Source: Corallium rubrum (lineage: Eukaryota; Cnidaria; Anthozoa; Scleralcyonacea; Coralliidae). Taken from it: a DNA stretch of 64,000 bases. Below the pieces are notes generated by a model. It was not told the origin of the DNA. It saw only the letters and a list, made by a program, of their open reading frames with translations, and made no database searches. Shown here piece by piece: positions 60,390 to 64,000 of the stretch. The DNA lies in NCBI GenBank assembly GCA_964035015.1, contig OZ036011.1, forward strand, positions 12,026,594 through 12,090,593, written 5' to 3'. Positions within the stretch are counted from its first letter, which is position 1; every line of letters starts with the position of its first letter. Position numbers and translations under genes: made by a program.

Positions 60390-61429
60390 ACTTGCGTTTT
60401 CGTTTGATTACGGCTTAAGGCTGTATACAGTAGGCAACCTAGTTTTTCGAGTGTTTTTGACAAGAAATCCTGCGCAGATTTCTCGATTCGTGTCGTACAA
60501 AACGCGTAAATATAAGTTATCACGGAAGTCTTGTGTGTAGGAGGTGAAATCTAATAAACTAAGATACAATATTCAACTGCTTGAATAACGTCAAGACGTT
60601 AATATTATTTTAAACTTTCCCTTTCTGCCAATAATCCCACGTTGGAGCAGCGCAACATCTGGCTGACCCAAGAGGTTTTTTAAAATGAAAAGGCCAACAT
60701 CTGGTTGAGCTAAAGTTTTTTTAAACGTGAAACGGATACGCCTAAAACACTGATATAAACACGATGCGGCGTGTAACTTCGTTCAGCTTTAAAAATATCA
60801 ATTAAGTTATTTAACAGATGAAATTACCTTGAGTATCAACCAAAAGGCATGTTTCCAGTAATTGCACTCACCAAGAAACACCTTTCCACCAGACGCAGAT
60901 TTAATCCATCATTTATCACTACTCTGTTGAAATTGGCGGCAGTCATACAGTACGATGGCACGACGCGAACAAAATAGCGCGGTATTATTATTTTAACACG
61001 ACAACGCAGACAAAGCCTCACGCAATCCACCAGAAAAATCACGCGAGGATATAATATAACTGCTCCTGGGGTCTTTGGTAGAAAATAAAAGCGATATAAG
61101 GACACGAGCTTCGAAAACAGACACCGCAGGAACTTGCAACGATTGGTTGTTTGCATGCTGTAACGACATTTCATCACGTCATTCATTGCTACAAACGCAC
61201 GAATTTAAAAAAATCCCACCAAATTGATCATTTTTGGACATTTTTACGTGCACTGATGACATAAAAATGTCGCGCCGATTATCATTAAAATAATTTCCCG
61301 CCAAATTAGCGGGATCATAAAACCACCTAAAAGAAAACACAATAAAATACTAATGACATTATATTATAAATAGTAATAATAACATTATATCATGAACTAC
61401 AGTATAAAACAAATATTACTATTATACAT

Positions 61430-61690
61430 ACTTTAAAGTGCTTATATCACTTGTGGGGTTTTAACGTATTTAAAAACAACTAACTACGTTTCGGCTTATT
61501 GATCACACAAAAACACATATATTTGACTGAAAAATCGAAATGTCGAGCTCACCCGTTTTCCAGTACACACGAGAGTTCCAACTAAGAAGACAGTCGGCCT
61601 AGGTTCCTGAGTCAAAATAACTTATTAACTCACTTTTTTTGCTCTATTCAAATAAGTTAGAACCCCACAAGTGATATAAGCACTTTAAAT
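61430..61690. mobile_element. MITE with 32-bp inverted ends
   Basis: TTTAAAGTGCTTATATCACT near 61432 and its inverse AGTGATATAAGCACTTTAAA near 61669 enclose about 200 bp; the arms continue with TGTGGGGTT / AACCCCACA. No coding potential. Target duplication not resolved. Confidence 0.75.
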
Positions 61691-61835
61691 AATCAGTTTA
61701 CCAATCTCTATTTCATAGAATAATTTAGTTCATGCAGGTGTAAAAATGCGGAGAATTAAAAAGAGGTTATTCTTTGTCTATCGCTATGTAACATGCATAT
61801 TATAATAAATAAATATACATATAAAAAAAAATAAA

Positions 61836-61860
61836 AAAATATATATATATATATATATAT
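61836..61860. repeat. (TA)n microsatellite
   Basis: A short run of about a dozen AT dinucleotides after an A-rich stretch. Confidence 0.9.
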
Positions 61861-61991
61861 TAAAACGTTAATAATCTCGATCAATCCTCTCAACCCTGAA
61901 TTGCCTTTTAGTATTTCGCTTGCCAGATGATTTTACTCCGTCATTAGGAGGTCGCTCGGGTTGAAAGAGTTAAAAAAATTAATAATTTATT

Positions 61992-63024
61992 CTACGAGAT
62001 ATTTTCTTTATCAAACCGTGAAAAATCCCAGGTTGAAGAGAGAGTATTTGTGGCGTCCACCTCTTCCTGTAAGACATCAGCGCGAGATTGAAGAAGCGAT
62101 ACCTGTTGTCGTAATGACGAAATAGTGTCCTCGAGTTCCTAAAATAAACAAGGAAACTTTCATGTTAATCTAAACCAGATGTGGTAGGACGTCACTGGAT
62201 TGTTTTCGACGGAAATTTTGGAGGTTTTGTGGTTACCGTTTGGACACCTAACAGCCGCCGAAAGAAATTCTGAGGCCTTGGTCAAAAAATATTTATCGCT
62301 TTTTGCCGCTTTTTGCGTGTATACCTTAGATTAATATTTATCTCTCACCTCTTTTATCGACACAGGAAGCAAACCTTTCAGCTTTTCTTCGTACTCAAAT
62401 TGTACTTTAGAAATCTGTCACAAATAAACGAATAAAAAAGGAATTGACGGGCAAAGAGGGAATAAATGAACGAGCAGATGAATATACAGTATAAATGAAT
62501 ATATAAGTATGTGAACATGTAAATAAATATACGAAAATATGAATAGGAAAATTAAATTATGAATATGTAAAAATGTGAATATGTTAATATATAAACATAT
62601 AAATATACAAATCACTTATATATTGTATTCAAATACTACTCAATATTATTTGCAACGAATTATTGCTAAACTAGAGATTTTTTCTTCTCTTAAACTCGTG
62701 CATAGTGCTCAGAAAGTTAAACCATAATTTCATTCGTTACGTGTCACGCACTTTTTCCTGTAAACTCAGTTCAACGTCACGAGCTTGTCTTTCCACCTGC
62801 TTCATTGTAAACGATTGTCGTTCAACGTCTTTCTCCAGAGACTAAAATTGGGAGAAAGAAAAGACATAATATAAAGAAAAGACATAAGAAAAGGCATAAC
62901 ACGAGAGATGAACTGCCGAGATTTTAGAAAACATATTGACGTTTTGAGTCAAATCTTTCTGCATTAGAGTAAATCCTGGAATTTTTATATCTTATTAGAT
63001 GTTTTGGTGTGTAGTATCGCTGTA

Positions 63025-63059
<35 letters not shown>

Positions 63060-63879
63060 GCAGGGCGAGTCAGAATACAAACAACGAGCAAAAATATACA
63101 GCAATACTACATACCAAAACATCTTATAAGAGATTTATTATACAACTGCTCTGACCAACAAATTTTTATGGAAAAAGAAAACTCTAAATGAAGTAGTTCC
63201 CGACTGATAAATTTGATTAGCTAACAAAATCTGTCAAACCGGTTTTCTACAAGTTTTCTACTATCCAAATAACTAACTATCTAAATATCGCTGTATATTT
63301 GTACTCATTTTTAGCGTTATTTGGACAGTTTTTAATGCAGTTGTATAATAAATTGAGATAATCACGATACTAGCTCCAAAAATGTATTTTGACATTGATT
63401 AAAACTTTACGTTACCATTAACGTCTCGTTCTTTTCAGTTTGAAAAATTTCAGAGAAACATTAATTTACCTTTACAATTGCCGAATGGTGATTCTTTATG
63501 CTGGCTTTCTCGTCTTCGTGTTTTCTTATAGTAACATTAAATCGTTTTTCTTGGGCGTTTTGTAAACTACATGAGACGCAAGGAATAAGAAGTCTGTCAA
63601 GGTACTCCATCTACAAGTGGTTTCGATTATGAAATGATGTTGTAGAAGTTGATAAAATTAAACACATATATTAACACATACGTTGTTCTTTCATTTTTTA
63701 ACGTCAGGATTTCTTCTCTTAGTGCATCCATTGTCTGTAAAGAAAAAGTCCAAGCAATATTTACTATATACTGAATAATGTGCTCACTTAAAAAGAGATT
63801 ACTTAAAAACCCCTACCTCCTGTATTTTCTTTGATCTCGAAGTATAATCATCTTCCATCTGCTTAAATCTTGTGTTGGT
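61992..63879 (-). CDS. CEP112: Centrosomal protein 112-like, C-terminal exons (partial)
   Basis: Six consecutive in-frame exons of a coiled-coil protein: 63879-63817, 63734-63682, 63566-63470, 62841-62752, 62414-62349 and the last, 62138-61992. Segments read TNTRFKQMEDDYTSRSKKIQ, MDALREEILTLKNERT, LQNAQEKRFNVTIRKHEDEK, SLEKDVERQSFTMKQVERQA, ISKVQFEYEEKLKGLLPVSI and ELEDTISSLRQQVSLLQSRA. The last two match my memory of the conserved CEP112 (CCDC46) C-terminus, where KGL(M/L)P precedes ELEDTI-SL. A short divergent tail ends DKENIS. Acceptors and donors are good throughout. The gene continues upstream past the window end, so the N-terminal part is missing. It is likely a centrosome or cilium-base component; the exact role is not deducible here. 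Confidence 0.78.
62985..63135. mobile_element. Palindromic MITE in a CEP112-like intron
   Basis: TTAGATGTTTTGGTGTGTAG at about 62995 and its inverse around 63105-63125 (CTACATACCAAAACATCTTA) form arms of about 45 bp that include TCGCTGTATATTTTTACGAG. The words TTATTATACAACTGC (63137) and GCAGTTGTATAATAAA (63340) suggest a larger parent element reaching about 63360. Confidence 0.65.
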
Positions 63880-64000
63880 CTACATGAAAATGTGATAATA
63901 ATTAAAATATTCCGAGAAATATTACTGTTATAGCTTTTCTCCATAACTTTATTTTTATATAACTTTTTATCAAGGGCCATATCAAGGAAGAATGCTATTT

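Larger units (their letters stand above)
59000..61991. other. Galpha promoter side and repeat-bearing spacer, no supported gene
   Basis: The first few hundred bases upstream of the Galpha start are its likely promoter (GC-richer near 59310-59400). Further on lie the MITE at 60209-60389 and an inverted-repeat element at 61430-61690. A copy of the CCAGATGATTTTAC family sits at 61895-61975. A 116-aa minus frame at 60836-61186 has no recognisable features and is not called. Confidence 0.5.

Noticed and set aside
60836..61186. 116-aa minus-strand frame with several Cys
   Set aside because: No domain, no splice context and no codon-level evidence; likely chance.

Overview
This is a eukaryotic, animal-type window. 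It is AT-rich, the genes have short phase-consistent exons with GT-AG introns, and it is crowded with microsatellites and short inverted-repeat transposons. The gene set (lysosomal-enzyme phosphotransferase gamma subunit, ERCC1, CANT1, LUC7-like 3, UBE2S, a Galpha12/13, a CEP112-like centrosomal protein) is metazoan. Gene compactness and repeat style suggest a cnidarian such as a coral or sea anemone; that is inference, not proof.

Layout. 1-7.8 kb: hAT-type and palindromic MITEs, CAA- and CGTT-type microsatellites, and three minus-strand exons of an unidentified TPR protein. 7.9-11.1 kb (-): GNPTG, nine exons. 11.7-14.6 kb (+): ERCC1, nine exons, head-to-head with GNPTG. 15.2-16.3 kb (-): single-exon CANT1. 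16.5 kb: tRNA-Ala(UGC). 16.8-20.9 kb: a complete ISL2EU-type transposon with two convergent genes, a SWIM/YqaJ nuclease and a THAP/DDE transposase. Its 190-bp TIRs contain both start codons and the same first 48 codons of each protein. 22.3-30.2 kb: a 7.9-kb IS3EU-like transposon with a 6-bp target duplication. It has subterminal arrays of 20-21-bp repeats, a retroviral-integrase-like transposase, and a convergent five-exon gene for a zinc-ribbon/UBZ/HECT ubiquitin-ligase-like protein. 33.1-37.6 kb (-): LUC7L3-like splicing factor with a tandem-repeat RD tail. 38.6-41.4 kb (+): unrecognised one-pass membrane protein with a PP1-docking-like motif. 43.1-45.0 kb (+): UBE2S. 45.6-48.9 kb (-): a gamma-glutamyltransferase of the YwrD-like, signal-less type. 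50.2-50.6 kb (+): promethin/LDAF1-like. 51.0-59.0 kb (-): a Galpha12/13 gene with one N-terminal part and three tandem alternative 3' exons, one of which has lost key GTPase residues. 62.0-63.9 kb (-): the 3' end of a CEP112-like coiled-coil gene that runs off the window.

The host genes do not form one pathway; they are an ordinary syntenic block, with head-to-head pairs that may share promoters (GNPTG/ERCC1, LUC7L3/unknown, GGT/LDAF1). The most unusual content is the pair of two-gene DNA transposons about 1.4 kb apart, each built as convergent genes starting at the TIRs. The second is the strongest candidate for an under-described system: a cut-and-paste-type integrase paired with a complete HECT-ligase-like protein, both starting with the same zinc-ribbon module. 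The other standout is the Galpha12/13 exon triplication.

Exon boundaries were placed by eye from splice motifs, reading phase and remembered family sequences. No search or alignment was run.
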